Origin: UMGS172 sp964424555
GTDB taxonomy: Bacteria > Bacillota > Clostridia > Oscillospirales > Acutalibacteraceae
Assembly (NCBI GenBank): GCA_964424555.1
Contig: CAYRIX010000001.1
Span: forward strand, 62,001-126,000
Length of the DNA: 64,000 nt
Direction of reading: 5' to 3'
Of this stretch, positions 51,996 through 60,804 are shown piece after piece; the stretch's first letter is position 1; each line of letters opens with the position of its first letter. The notes below the pieces were generated by a model. It worked only from the letters and a program-made list of their open reading frames with translations. It made no database searches and was not told the origin of the DNA. The translations under genes were made by a program, and so were the position numbers.

Positions 51996-54209
51996 TTATC
52001 TTCTGCCTCTGAAACCAGAACGGCCACCATCTCTTCTGGGACGGCGCTCACCCTCGTCGGCACCCTCTTCAACGGTCATACCGTCAAGCTCAACAAGGGC
52101 ATCACGGCGAGAGAGGTTGATCCTGTCTCTGTCGTCGATCTCGGTAACCTTGACCTTGATGATATCACCAACAGTGACAACATCCTCAACCTTGGCTACA
52201 CGCTTGACATCGAGCTTGCTGACGTGAACAAGACCCTCAACACCGGGAGCGATCTCAACAAATGCACCAAACTCCATAAGACGGGTTACAGTGCCCTGAT
52301 AGAAAGCGCCAACCTCGGGACCCTGAGCAATGATGTCGATAACATCCATAACAGCCTGACCCTTATCAGTATCAAGTGTCGAGATAAATACACGTCCATC
52401 CTCCTCGATGTTGATGACGCACTCATAAAGCTCCTGAAGCTTCTGAATAACCTTGCCCTGCTTACCGATAACATCACCGATCTTCTCAGGGTTGATGGTC
52501 ATGGTGAGCATCTTGGGAGCATACTTGGAGAGCTCTGCACGAGGCTCAGCAATAACGGGGAGCATTATCTCATCAAGAATGTTGATTCTTGCATCATGAG
52601 TCTTCTGGAAAGCCTCTTTAATGATCTCGGGAGTAAGACCGTGAACCTTAAGGTCCATCTGGATAGCGGTGATACCCTTCTTAGTACCTGCCACCTTGAA
52701 GTCCATGTCACCATAGAAGTCCTCAAGGCCCTGAATGTCGACCATGGTCATGAAATCGCCCTTAACGCCGTCGTCACCGGTGATAAGACCGCAGGAAATA
52801 CCTGCAACTGGAGCTTTGATGGGAACACCTGCTGCCATAAGCGACAAGGTAGAACCGCAGATAGAGCCCTGTGAGGTAGAACCGTTGGAGGAAAGGACCT
52901 CGGAAACGACACGGATGGTATAAGGGAACTCGTCTACAGAGGGGATGACCGGCAGCAATGCACGCTCTGCCAAAGCACCGTGACCAATCTCACGACGGCC
53001 GGGGCCACGGCTGGGCTTAGTCTCACCAACCGAGTAGGAGGGGAAATTGTAGTGATGGATATATCTCTTCTCGACCTCTTCATCAAGACCGTCGAGCTTC
53101 TGTGCTTCGGAAACAGGAGCAAGTGTCGTGACCGACAAAACCTGAGTTTGACCACGGGTGAACATACCCGAGCCGTGTACTCTGGGAAGAAGGTCGACCT
53201 GAGCGTTCAGAGGACGGATATCGTCGATACCACGGCCGTCAACACGCTTGTGCTCGTCCTTGAGCCATGCACGGACAACATGCTTCTGAACAAGATACAT
53301 GATCTCATCGAGCTTGGCCTCACAGCCTTCAAAGCGCTCGTCAAACTTCTCGTGAACGGCATCGTAAATGGGCAACAAAGCGGCATCACGGACATTCTTA
53401 TCATCGGTATCAAGAGCCTTCTTGACATCCTCGATGCAGAATTCCTCGATCTCGGCCATGATTGCAGGATCGGGATCGTTGGAAATAAACTCAAACTTAG
53501 GCTTGCCGATCTCAGCGACAATACCGTTTATGAACTTAACAACTTCCTTGTTGACCTCGTGAGCTGCCATAATAGCATCGAACATAAGGTCATCGGGGAT
53601 CTCATTACCGCCTGCCTCGATCATAGCGACCAGTTCGCCTGTGGAAGCAACAGTTACGTCCATTTCGCTCTTGGCTCTCTGCTCAAGAGTGGGGTTGATG
53701 ACGATCTCGCCATCGACAAGACCGACCTTAACGCCGCTGATAGGGCCATCCCACGGAATGTCTGAAATAGCGATAGCGGCAGAAACACCGATCATAGCGG
53801 TCACTTCGGGGCTGCAATCGGGGTCGACCGACATAACGGTAGCGACGACCGAGCAGTCGTTTCTCATATCCTTTGGGAACAAAGGACGGATGGGACGGTC
53901 GATGCAACGGCCTGTCAAGATTGCCTTTTCAGAGGGTCTTGACTCACGGCGCTGGAAAGAACCGGGGATACGGCCTACAGAATACATCTTTTCCTCATAA
54001 TCTACTGACAGAGGGAAGAAATCGACACCCTCTCTGGGCTTTGCCGATGCGGTAACGTTACACAAAACTGAGGTATCACCGTAGGTTGCCATGATAGATG
54101 CATTGGAAAGACCGCACATCATGCCTGTCTCGAGCTTAAGCGGACGGCCTGCAAGTACAGTTTCATAAACCTTGTGATTGTTGAACTCTAACTTTTTGAT
54201 CTGACTCAT
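51996..54209 (-). CDS. pnp: polyribonucleotide nucleotidyltransferase (PNPase)
   Basis: A 737-residue phosphorolytic 3'-5' exoribonuclease. Two RNase PH domains surround a helical linker: PLSVDYEEKMYSVGRIPGSF in the first, GRREIGHGALAERALLPVIP and SNGSTSQGSICG in the second. KH domain IGDVIGKQGKVIQKLQE, S1 domain GAFYQGTVTRLMEFGAFVEI, and a short Arg/Gly tail follow. ATG 54209 has GGAAGGTG upstream and is preferred over 54224. It follows rpsO as in most bacteria, after a terminator and a structured leader. Confidence 0.97.
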   Translation of the reverse strand: MSQIKKLEFNNHKVYETVLAGRPLKLETGMMCGLSNASIMATYGDTSVLCNVTASAKPREGVDFFPLSVDYEEKMYSVGRIPGSFQRRESRPSEKAILTGRCIDRPIRPLFPKDMRNDCSVVATVMSVDPDCSPEVTAMIGVSAAIAISDIPWDGPISGVKVGLVDGEIVINPTLEQRAKSEMDVTVASTGELVAMIEAGGNEIPDDLMFDAIMAAHEVNKEVVKFINGIVAEIGKPKFEFISNDPDPAIMAEIEEFCIEDVKKALDTDDKNVRDAALLPIYDAVHEKFDERFEGCEAKLDEIMYLVQKHVVRAWLKDEHKRVDGRGIDDIRPLNAQVDLLPRVHGSGMFTRGQTQVLSVTTLAPVSEAQKLDGLDEEVEKRYIHHYNFPSYSVGETKPSRGPGRREIGHGALAERALLPVIPSVDEFPYTIRVVSEVLSSNGSTSQGSICGSTLSLMAAGVPIKAPVAGISCGLITGDDGVKGDFMTMVDIQGLEDFYGDMDFKVAGTKKGITAIQMDLKVHGLTPEIIKEAFQKTHDARINILDEIMLPVIAEPRAELSKYAPKMLTMTINPEKIGDVIGKQGKVIQKLQELYECVINIEEDGRVFISTLDTDKGQAVMDVIDIIAQGPEVGAFYQGTVTRLMEFGAFVEIAPGVEGLVHVSKLDVKRVAKVEDVVTVGDIIKVKVTEIDDRDRINLSRRDALVELDGMTVEEGADEGERRPRRDGGRSGFRGRR

Positions 54210-54361
54210 TTTTACACCTTCCATAAAATTTTTATTTCACGGGGGTGCGTAATTTAGCAATAGATCCAATTTCCGAAAATATTCGGACACTCGATCAACT
54301 GCTAAAAACAGCACGCGCCCCGTAAATTACACTTTTCTTTTTACTTTTAAAAAAGTAAATC
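54210..54361 (-). promoter_or_regulatory. pnp leader with competing inverted repeats
   Basis: Upstream of pnp, TAAATTAC (54323-54330) matches GTAATTTA (54249-54256), and ACGCGCCCCGT (54313-54323) is largely complementary to ACGGGGGTGCGT (54239-54250). These two pairings cross and share bases, so they exclude each other or form a pseudoknot. TCCGAA/TTCGGA near 54272-54287 forms a hairpin between them. A leader with two states would suit PNPase autoregulation, which is known in enteric bacteria. Confidence 0.5.
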
Positions 54362-54388
54362 AAGCCGACTGGGTTTCCCAGTCGGCTT
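54362..54388 (-). terminator. terminator-like hairpin after rpsO
   Basis: AAGCCGACTGGG pairs with CCCAGTCGGCTT (12 bp, loop 3 nt). U-rich sequence follows only loosely on the minus strand (GATTTACTTTTTT), so read-through into pnp is likely. Confidence 0.7.
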
Positions 54389-54400
54389 TTCTCTTGCGGA

Positions 54401-54667
54401 TTACTTACGCAGACCGAGACGAGCTACGATAGAACGATATCTCTCGATATCCTTCTTTTGAAGGTATGCGAGAAGGTTACGTCTGTGACCAACCATCTTC
54501 AAAAGACCACGACGGCTATGATGGTCGTGAGTGTTGGCCTTAAGATGCTCGGTAAGCTCGTTGATGCGACGGGTCAGAACAGCGATCTGAACCTCGGGAG
54601 AACCGGTGTCGCCCTCATGAGTTGCGTACTCAGCCATGATCTGGCTTTTTACTTCCTTAGTAAGCAT
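54401..54667 (-). CDS. rpsO: 30S ribosomal protein S15
   Basis: An 88-residue small-subunit protein that binds the central domain of 16S rRNA. GDTGSPEVQIAVLTRRINELT and DHHSRRGLLKMVGHRRNLLAYL are the family signatures. Length is exact. GAAAGGGTG precedes the ATG. A consensus promoter 130 bp upstream and a long folded leader precede it. Confidence 0.98.
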   Translation of the reverse strand: MLTKEVKSQIMAEYATHEGDTGSPEVQIAVLTRRINELTEHLKANTHDHHSRRGLLKMVGHRRNLLAYLQKKDIERYRSIVARLGLRK

Positions 54668-54791
54668 TGTTTTTTCACCCTTTCTTAATATTTACACCGT
54701 GACCCGAGCAATCGGTTGGTGAATTCTTCATTAAAGAAGCTTACTCCGAAGACTCAGAAAACGGTAATTTCACATCGGCTCACACCGACAC
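54668..54791 (-). promoter_or_regulatory. rpsO 5' leader, candidate S15 autoregulatory RNA
   Basis: The RNA from the promoter at 54798-54826 has a leader of about 124 nt before rpsO. It contains short stems such as TCGG/CCGA near 54772-54785 and CTTC/GAAG near 54729-54742. S15 represses its own mRNA through leader structures in several bacterial groups, by different folds. I cannot show a three-way junction by eye. Confidence 0.4.
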
Positions 54792-54797
54792 TCGGAG

Positions 54798-54826
54798 ATT
54801 ATACCACAAACTTTCCCGTTTGTAAA
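54798..54826 (-). promoter_or_regulatory. promoter of rpsO
   Basis: On the minus strand TTTACA (54826-54821), a 17-bp spacer and TATAAT (54803-54798). Confidence 0.85.
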
Positions 54827-54842
54827 GTATTTTTTTAAAAAA

Positions 54843-55631
54843 TCAATAAGTTATACACTTTGCAGGGCAAGCATCAACACACGCACCGCAAGCGACACAT
54901 TTCGCAGGGTCAATACGTGCAAGGTTGTTTTCGACCATGACCGCATCAAAGTCACAGACCTTGACACACTTACCGCAACCGATACAAGCAACCTCACATA
55001 CCTTTCGTGCGACAGCGCCCTTGTCCCTGTTTGAGCAGACCACCTTAGCATAAGCCTTGCCCTTGGGCATCATTTCAATTATAGACTTAGGACAAGCCTT
55101 GGCACATGCGGTACAAGCAGTACATTTTTCCTTATCAATAACCGCCTTGCCATTGACAACGGTAATGGCACCGTACTGGCAGGCTTGCTGGCAATCTCCA
55201 AAGCCCAGACAACCAAAGCTACATGCCAAAGTTCCGCCGTACATCATATTGGCGGCCTTACAGCTCGACACACCTGTGTAGTGCATTTTGTTCTGTACAT
55301 GATCGCAGGTGCCGTTACACTTGACTGTAGCGACCATTGGCTCGGCCATTTCAACGGCGACACCCAAAATCTTGCCCAGCTTTGCATTCATTTCAGCTCC
55401 GCCGGGTGCACATGCACCGGGCTTTGCTTCACCTTTGGCTAAGGCCTCGGCATAGCCGTCACAGCCTGAATATCCACAAGCACCGCAGTTGGCACCGGGT
55501 AATTCTGCTCTTAAAGCCTCGACCCTTTCGTCGGTCTTGACCGACATAAGAACCGATGCGATAGACAGACCTAAGCCTGCGATAAGTCCGATAGCAGAAA
55601 CGATAATTACGGCTATTAAAATACTATTCAT
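54843..55631 (-). CDS. rnfB: Rnf complex subunit B (Fe-S protein)
   Basis: A 262-residue subunit. An N-terminal membrane helix (LIAVIIVSAIGLIAGLGLS) precedes a cluster-binding domain with GANCGACGYSGCDGYAEAL. LACSFGCLGFGDCQQAC and three more ferredoxin-type motifs (CTACTACAKACP, CIGCGKCVKVC, CVACGACVDAC) follow. RnfB is the likely entry point for electrons from reduced ferredoxin. It is the last gene of rnfCDGEAB, 11 bp past rnfA. The number of clusters fits Clostridial RnfB. Confidence 0.96.
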   Translation of the reverse strand: MNSILIAVIIVSAIGLIAGLGLSIASVLMSVKTDERVEALRAELPGANCGACGYSGCDGYAEALAKGEAKPGACAPGGAEMNAKLGKILGVAVEMAEPMVATVKCNGTCDHVQNKMHYTGVSSCKAANMMYGGTLACSFGCLGFGDCQQACQYGAITVVNGKAVIDKEKCTACTACAKACPKSIIEMMPKGKAYAKVVCSNRDKGAVARKVCEVACIGCGKCVKVCDFDAVMVENNLARIDPAKCVACGACVDACPAKCITY

Positions 55632-55642
55632 CCCGTTCCTCC

Positions 55643-56233
55643 TTAACCGACTATTCCTGCAAAGCCCAGAAATGACAATGACACAATAGCGGCCGAAACA
55701 AGCGTTATCGGCAGACCCTTCATTGCTTCGGGGATGTTGCTGGTCTCAAGACGGGTACGAACACCCGAGAATATGAACATAGCGAACAAGAATCCTAAGC
55801 CTGCTCCCAAAGCGTTAAACAGTGCTTCGGGATAGTTAGTTATGCGTTCATTAGTAAAGTTGAGCATGGTAATACCCAAGACCGCACAGTTGGTGGTAAT
55901 AAGCGGCAGATAAACACCAAGCGCAGTGTAAAGAGGCGGAATATATTTCTTCAGTACGATTTCAACAAGCTGTACCAATGCGGCAATTATAAGGATAAAC
56001 ACAATGGTTTGCAAATATCCCAAGCCGTAAGGATCAAGTAAATATACCTGAATAGGGTAGGTGACGGCAGTACTGAGCAGCATTACCAGTGTAACGGCAA
56101 TACCCATACTGACGGCAGTGTTGGTCTTTTTGGAAACGCCAAGGAACGGGCAAATACCTAAAAACTTAGATAATACCATATTTTCGGTCAATATTCCGGC
56201 GAGCACAATGGTAATAATATTGGTCCAATTCAT
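55643..56233 (-). CDS. rnfA: Rnf complex subunit A (membrane)
   Basis: A 196-residue membrane subunit with six helices, homologous to NqrE. It starts WTNIITIVLAGILTENMVLSKFLGICPFLG; the Cys in GICPFLG and the Cys in LITTNCAVLG match those that hold an intramembrane Fe-S centre in the family. The ATG overlaps the rnfE stop codon by one base (TAATG). Length is standard. Confidence 0.96.
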   Translation of the reverse strand: MNWTNIITIVLAGILTENMVLSKFLGICPFLGVSKKTNTAVSMGIAVTLVMLLSTAVTYPIQVYLLDPYGLGYLQTIVFILIIAALVQLVEIVLKKYIPPLYTALGVYLPLITTNCAVLGITMLNFTNERITNYPEALFNALGAGLGFLFAMFIFSGVRTRLETSNIPEAMKGLPITLVSAAIVSLSFLGFAGIVG

Positions 56234-57249
56234 TACTGCTCACCTCCGTCGTTCTTTTTGGCCGTTTCGTCAGTGTCGGTCGGGACATCGGCCTCGGTAC
56301 GTGTGGTTGCTTCGATCTCAGGGTCTTTCGGGGTAACATCCCCTATCGGTGCAGTGCCGTCAGAATCGGCAGGTAAAGCATCGGTTTCAGGAGTGACCTT
56401 AGGCTGGGCCTCGGTAGTATCGGCACGCTGGACCTCTTCGGCCTCGGTGCGCACAGCGATATGCGTTATACCGTCGCCGCTGACCGTTGTGGTCTCCTCG
56501 GTATCAGGGTAGGTCTCCCCTGCCTCCTTTGCTATATCGGCATTGGTAACAACTCCCTCATCGGCAGGTGCAGTCTCGTCGATCGACGCCATTTCACAGC
56601 CACCGCAGGCCTTACAGCTACCGCAGCCAAGATTTTTAGCAGGCTTCTTGCCCATCCTTTCGGCAAGCTTGTTCGAAAGCGCCACAAGCACACCAAACAC
56701 AAAGAAGCCTCCCGGAGGAAGTATGAACACAAGCATAGGCTCAATAGTGCCCTGAGTTACAGGAATGCCGAACAGTGTTCCTGCGCCAAGCAGTTCACGT
56801 ATCATACCCATGAGCGTTAATGCGGCGGTAAAGCCTATACCCATGCCTACAGCGTCAAGTATAGACGGCAAAACGGAATTTTTGGAAGCAAACATCTCTG
56901 CCCTTGCCAAAATGATACAGTTGACAACGATAAGCGGCAGGAAGATTCCCAATGCACTGTCAATGCTTGGCAGAAAAGCCTTTACAAGCATCTGGATAAT
57001 GGTAACAAATGCCGCAATAATGGTGATATATGCAGGTATTCGTACCTTGTCGGGAATAACCTTTCTCAAAAGCGAGATTGCTACATTGGAGCCGATAAGC
57101 ACCAACGTTGCGGCAACACCCATACCTATACCGTTGATAGCGGCAGTGGTGACCGCCAAGGTCGGACAGGTGCCAAGCACCAGACGAAACGTGGGGTTTT
57201 CTTTGATAATACCTTTTGTGAGGACGGACATTTTACTGTTTTCAGCCAT
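56233..57249 (-). CDS. rnfE: Rnf complex subunit E with long Cys- and acid-rich C-terminal extension
   Basis: A 338-residue membrane subunit. Residues 1-200 are a standard six-helix RnfE/NqrD core (LVLGTCPTLAVTTAAINGIG, PLIVVNCIILARAEMFASKN). Residues 204-338 are an unusual tail: C209, C212, C215 and C218 in a CxxCxxCxxC array, then about 115 acidic, Thr/Pro-rich, probably disordered residues. RnfE is commonly near 200-230 residues. The frame continues without a break and the tail ends at the rnfA start codon, so it is not a frameshift artefact by eye. ATG 57249 has AAAGGAGG upstream. Confidence 0.93.
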   Translation of the reverse strand: MAENSKMSVLTKGIIKENPTFRLVLGTCPTLAVTTAAINGIGMGVAATLVLIGSNVAISLLRKVIPDKVRIPAYITIIAAFVTIIQMLVKAFLPSIDSALGIFLPLIVVNCIILARAEMFASKNSVLPSILDAVGMGIGFTAALTLMGMIRELLGAGTLFGIPVTQGTIEPMLVFILPPGGFFVFGVLVALSNKLAERMGKKPAKNLGCGSCKACGGCEMASIDETAPADEGVVTNADIAKEAGETYPDTEETTTVSGDGITHIAVRTEAEEVQRADTTEAQPKVTPETDALPADSDGTAPIGDVTPKDPEIEATTRTEADVPTDTDETAKKNDGGEQ

Positions 57250-57808
57250 TAGAACCATCCTCCTTTACAACTGCTTCGTAAAGCTTTAATGCCTGATTAA
57301 CACTTTCGGTAACCGCTCTTGAGGAAATCGTGGCACCCGTAACAGGAGTTATCTCCTGCTTGACGGTAAGCTCACCGCTCTGACCCTTGAACTGCTCCCG
57401 AAAGCTTTTTCTTGTAACGTTTTGACCTAATCCCGGAGTCTCATTTGCGGCATCAAGCACCTCAACGGCAATAACCTTGCCATCGGTACCCACCCCCGTC
57501 ATTACCTTGACTGCACCGCCGTAGCCATTAGTGGAAACAGTAAAGATATATCCTACTGCCTGATCACCCGACCTTGCAGTATAATAGACATGCTCGCCGT
57601 TTAAAGAAACAGTATCCTCGGCATATTCGTCGGCCTCAACTATCCTCGCCATTGCTTTTCGCTCCGCTTCATTGGAGGCTTTTGCAATACGGTCGGCCGT
57701 TAATTCATTGGTAAAAGCCAACGCACCCGTTGCCACGGCGCAAATAAGCGTCAGAATAACGGTGGTAACTATGATACTCTTTACATTTTTCATTTTGCCG
57801 CCTCCCAT
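57242..57808 (-). CDS. rnfG: Rnf complex subunit G (FMN-binding)
   Basis: A 188-residue subunit with an N-terminal helix (IIVTTVILTLICAVATGALAF) and an extracytoplasmic FMN-binding domain. The covalent FMN site is the final threonine of PVTGATISSRAVTESVNQ. GVGTDGKVIAVEVLDAANETPGLG-type sequence precedes it. The ATG overlaps rnfD by 19 bp and the stop overlaps rnfE by 8 bp. Confidence 0.95.
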   Translation of the reverse strand: MGGGKMKNVKSIIVTTVILTLICAVATGALAFTNELTADRIAKASNEAERKAMARIVEADEYAEDTVSLNGEHVYYTARSGDQAVGYIFTVSTNGYGGAVKVMTGVGTDGKVIAVEVLDAANETPGLGQNVTRKSFREQFKGQSGELTVKQEITPVTGATISSRAVTESVNQALKLYEAVVKEDGSNG

Positions 57809-58722
57809 CCGAACGGTTTGGGAACAGTTATCTTATTGATAAACGGTACAAACAGATTCATAAGAAGTATGGCATAGGACACACCCTCGGGCAAATAGCC
57901 GAAATGGCGGATGACAAAGGTGATAAGTCCGCATCCGACACCAAATATCAACTTACCTTTCCAGTTTATCGGACTTGTTACGTAGTCGGTTGCCATGAAA
58001 ACGGCGCCCAAGAGCAAGCCGCCTGAAAGTATCATATACAACGGATCTTCTCCGAAGATCCACGACATAAGCGCAACGGTACCTACTATCGAAAGCGGTG
58101 TAACAGGAGAAATGACCCTGCGTGCAACAAGATACAGACCTCCGATAATAATAAGCAACGAGAAGGTCTCTCCTATACAGCCCGGAATACGTCCCATAAA
58201 TAACTGAGCATAGGTATATCCGTTGTTGGCAAGCGGAGTTGCGACGGTGTTGACATCGGTTGCCGAGGTAACAGCATTTTCAACTCCCAACGGCAACGTC
58301 CATGTTGTCATGGCGGTAGGGAATGACACCAACAAAACTATACGTGCAGTGATTGCAGGGTTGGCAAAGTTGTGTCCCAAGCCGCCAAACATCATTTTAA
58401 CCACAACAATAGCGACAACACTTCCGATTGCTGCGATCCATAAGGGCAACTCAGGTGGCAGATTGAGTCCTAAAAGCAGACCGGTTACAACGGCCGAAAG
58501 GTCGCCTGTCGAATTAGGACGCTTCATCACCTTACAGCAGACAAATTCAGCCAAAACGGCAGAAACCACCGAGGTGACCAGCACCAATGCGGCATACCAG
58601 CCGAAAAGGATACAGCCTGCGACGGTAGCAGGAAGCAAAGCAATGATAACATCAAGCATTATACCCTTAGAGGAATCCTCATGCTGGATGTGCGGTGAAT
58701 GCGATACTGATAATTTTTCCAT
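57790..58722 (-). CDS. rnfD: Rnf complex subunit D (membrane, FMN-binding)
   Basis: A 310-residue membrane subunit of the NqrB/RnfD family with about nine to ten helices. SPHIQHEDSSKGIMLDVIIALLP-type start is typical, and the covalent FMN threonine is probably in FMATDYVTSPINW. GLGHNFANPAITARI is a family marker. It takes part in ion translocation. It lies 15 bp past rnfC and overlaps rnfG. Confidence 0.95.
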   Translation of the reverse strand: MEKLSVSHSPHIQHEDSSKGIMLDVIIALLPATVAGCILFGWYAALVLVTSVVSAVLAEFVCCKVMKRPNSTGDLSAVVTGLLLGLNLPPELPLWIAAIGSVVAIVVVKMMFGGLGHNFANPAITARIVLLVSFPTAMTTWTLPLGVENAVTSATDVNTVATPLANNGYTYAQLFMGRIPGCIGETFSLLIIIGGLYLVARRVISPVTPLSIVGTVALMSWIFGEDPLYMILSGGLLLGAVFMATDYVTSPINWKGKLIFGVGCGLITFVIRHFGYLPEGVSYAILLMNLFVPFINKITVPKPFGWEAAK

Positions 58723-58737
58723 TTAAAGATTCCTCCT

Positions 58738-60150
58738 TTACTTTTTATTTTTAAGCTCGGCCTTGGCCATACGCATGACCTGAGTGAGATGACGCTTGGA
58801 CGGACACACATAAGAACAGCTTCCGCACTCGATACAGTACTCGGCGAAATGAGCCTTGACACGGTCGAGGTCACCGATACGAAGCGACGACTCTATCTCC
58901 AGCGGTTGCAAATGCATGGGGCATGCTTTGGCACAGCGTCCGCAACGGATACATGGGCTCTCTACCCTTTTTTCGGCCTGCTTGCGGTCAAGCACAAGCA
59001 CCGCATTATTCTGCTTCAATATCGGCATATTTACATCGATAACGGCATTGCCCATCATCGGTCCGCCGTAAAGTATCTTTCTGGCAGGAGTCTTATAGCC
59101 GCCGCAGAATTCAACAATATCTTTAATAGCTGTACCGATGGGTACAACAACATTCTGAGGCTCCATAACCGCACCGCCGTCGACCGTAACGGTCTTAGCG
59201 ACCAGCGGCATACCCGTCTTGATATATTTATTAAGGAACGACACGCTGGTAACGTTCATAACCATGCAACCGACATCCGACGGTAGCTTTCCAAGAGGAA
59301 GCTTACGTCCTGTGGCAGTATAGATGAGCACCTTCTCCGCACCCTGCGGATAACGTGATTTAAGCCTCATAAGTCTTACCGAATTGTCAGCATCACGCTC
59401 GTCTGTTGCAACCTTATAAAGTGCATGTGTCTTTTGGTCATCCGAAACATCAACACCTACATCCTGACCAATGACATTCTCTACAAACTTATTGAGGGCC
59501 TGGATGGCCTTTGGCTTGTTGTTTTCTACGGCGATTATGACCTGCTTGAAGCCGATAATGTTTTTCAAGAGATAAACTCCCTCTAAAATATTATCGGTAT
59601 TTTCAACACACTCACGGTAGTCGGAGGTGATGTAAGGCTCACACTCTGCGCCGTTGATTATGAGAGTATCGGGCGGATTATCGGGATTGACATTAAGCTT
59701 GACATGTGTTGGAAAGCCTGCTCCGCCCAAGCCCACAAGTCCCGAATCTCTTGCAGCTTTGACAAGATCCTGTAAATTCTCCACCTTTGGTGGGTTTATA
59801 TCGGGATCGGGTGTCATCTGACCGTCGGACTGGATAATGACCGTCTCGGTCGTCTGACCCGAGGGTAAAAGCAATGAGCCCAGCCCTGTTACGGTACCCG
59901 AAACACTGGAATGTATAGGTGCGCTGACAAACTTATCGCTGTCACCAATCTTGGTGCCGACATACACTGTATCGCCCTTTTTGACACAAGGTGTGCACGG
60001 TGCACCGATATGCTGCTGCATTGGAATAACCACCGTTTCGGGTGGCGGCATTATGACCGATTCCTTTTCAGCCGTGTTTTTTCGGTGAGGCAAACTTGCT
60101 CCGCCGCCAATGTCCTTTACAGGGCGCAGCACTTCTTCACTCTTGACCAT
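58738..60150 (-). CDS. rnfC: Rnf complex subunit C (NADH-binding, Fe-S)
   Basis: A 470-residue peripheral subunit. The N-terminal HGG-like PHRKNTAEKESVIMPPP, the flavin/NADH domain with GLGGAGFPTHVKLN and INGAECEPYITSDYR, and two ferredoxin motifs (CIRCGRCAKACPMHLQP, CIECGSCSYVCPSKRHL) match RnfC. It reduces NAD+ at the cytosolic face. ATG 60150 has CAGGAGG at good distance. It is the first gene of the operon. The Rnf pump couples ferredoxin oxidation to H+ or Na+ export. Confidence 0.96.
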   Translation of the reverse strand: MVKSEEVLRPVKDIGGGASLPHRKNTAEKESVIMPPPETVVIPMQQHIGAPCTPCVKKGDTVYVGTKIGDSDKFVSAPIHSSVSGTVTGLGSLLLPSGQTTETVIIQSDGQMTPDPDINPPKVENLQDLVKAARDSGLVGLGGAGFPTHVKLNVNPDNPPDTLIINGAECEPYITSDYRECVENTDNILEGVYLLKNIIGFKQVIIAVENNKPKAIQALNKFVENVIGQDVGVDVSDDQKTHALYKVATDERDADNSVRLMRLKSRYPQGAEKVLIYTATGRKLPLGKLPSDVGCMVMNVTSVSFLNKYIKTGMPLVAKTVTVDGGAVMEPQNVVVPIGTAIKDIVEFCGGYKTPARKILYGGPMMGNAVIDVNMPILKQNNAVLVLDRKQAEKRVESPCIRCGRCAKACPMHLQPLEIESSLRIGDLDRVKAHFAEYCIECGSCSYVCPSKRHLTQVMRMAKAELKNKK

Positions 60151-60347
60151 TTTTGTTCCTCCTGACCACATTTTTGCGGCAATTCTATTTTTGGACTTTT
60201 ATAATAAAATATACCGCTTATAAAGTCGTCCAAAGCTGTTAAACGTGAAATGTTATTCAATATTTTAACAATCTTTTTATATGGTAACACATTTTGCGCT
60301 GAAACACAATATTTTTTGATAGAAAAATTCCACTTTCTGCAAAATAT
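60151..60347 (-). promoter_or_regulatory. rnf upstream region
   Basis: AT-rich gap upstream of rnfC. A possible promoter is TTGGAC (60236-60231) followed after 16 bp by TATATT or a nearby AT-rich -10. It is weaker than the others in this window. I see no operator or riboswitch. Confidence 0.35.
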
Positions 60348-60386
60348 AACCGAACAGTTTGTGTTTTTGTCCCAAACTGTTCGGTT
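60348..60386 (-). terminator. Rho-independent terminator after the XRE gene
   Basis: AACCGAACAGTTTG (60348-60361) and CAAACTGTTCGGTT (60373-60386) form a perfect 14-bp stem 18 bp past the XRE stop codon, then an AT-rich stretch. It insulates rnf from the XRE gene. Confidence 0.8.
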
Positions 60387-60404
60387 TACTTGGGTTTTAT
60401 ATTT

Positions 60405-60758
60405 TTAGTTTTTAATTTTTCGCTTTCGTACAGTCACTATTACGGGTTTGGTCACACAACTGTCGAAATGCGCTAAAAAGCATTCAAACTGTTTTAACTC
60501 TCTTTCAGTCAGCAGACACCGAAGCCTAACTGCGGTGTTTTTATCAAGCGGTGTCAACAATTCATCTGCAGAGACATTAAAAAACGTAGATGCTCTATAG
60601 AGAAATCTGTACGACGGTTCAGCCTTTCCACTTTCATACTTGGCATATACATCCCTGCCGAGATCAAAAAGTCTTGCCATCTCAGTTTGTTTATATCCTT
60701 TACTATGTCTCAAAGCTCTCAGCTTCAACGCAAAGCATTCGAGAGAGAATTCCTGCAT
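60405..60758 (-). CDS. XRE family helix-turn-helix regulator
   Basis: A 117-residue protein with an N-terminal Xre-type helix-turn-helix (LKLRALRHSKGYKQTEMARLF to VYAKYESGKAEPSYRFLYRAS, residues about 8-58), then VSADELLTPLDK and a C-terminal region that may be a dimerisation part, with a basic end (VRKRKIKN). ATG 60758 has GGGGTG six bases upstream and is preferred over 60836, which lies inside the upstream RNA element. A terminator hairpin ends 25 bp before this ATG, so its expression may depend on read-through of the structured leader. The target is unknown. Confidence 0.85.
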   Translation of the reverse strand: MQEFSLECFALKLRALRHSKGYKQTEMARLFDLGRDVYAKYESGKAEPSYRFLYRASTFFNVSADELLTPLDKNTAVRLRCLLTERELKQFECFLAHFDSCVTKPVIVTVRKRKIKN

Positions 60759-60771
60759 CTGTAACACCCCG

Positions 60772-60804
60772 AAAATAAAAAAGTGCGCAACCGAAGCTGC
60801 GCAC
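60772..60804 (-). terminator. terminator of the structured RNA, just before the XRE ribosome site
   Basis: On the minus strand GTGCGCA (60804-60798) pairs with TGCGCAC (60789-60783), loop GCTTCGGT, followed by TTTTTTATTTT. It ends eight bases before the XRE ribosome site. Confidence 0.88.

Noticed and set aside
56233..56640. Frameshift or gene fusion as cause of the RnfE tail
   Set aside because: The frame is continuous, the tail has no match to rnfA or another gene in other frames, and it ends exactly at the rnfA start.
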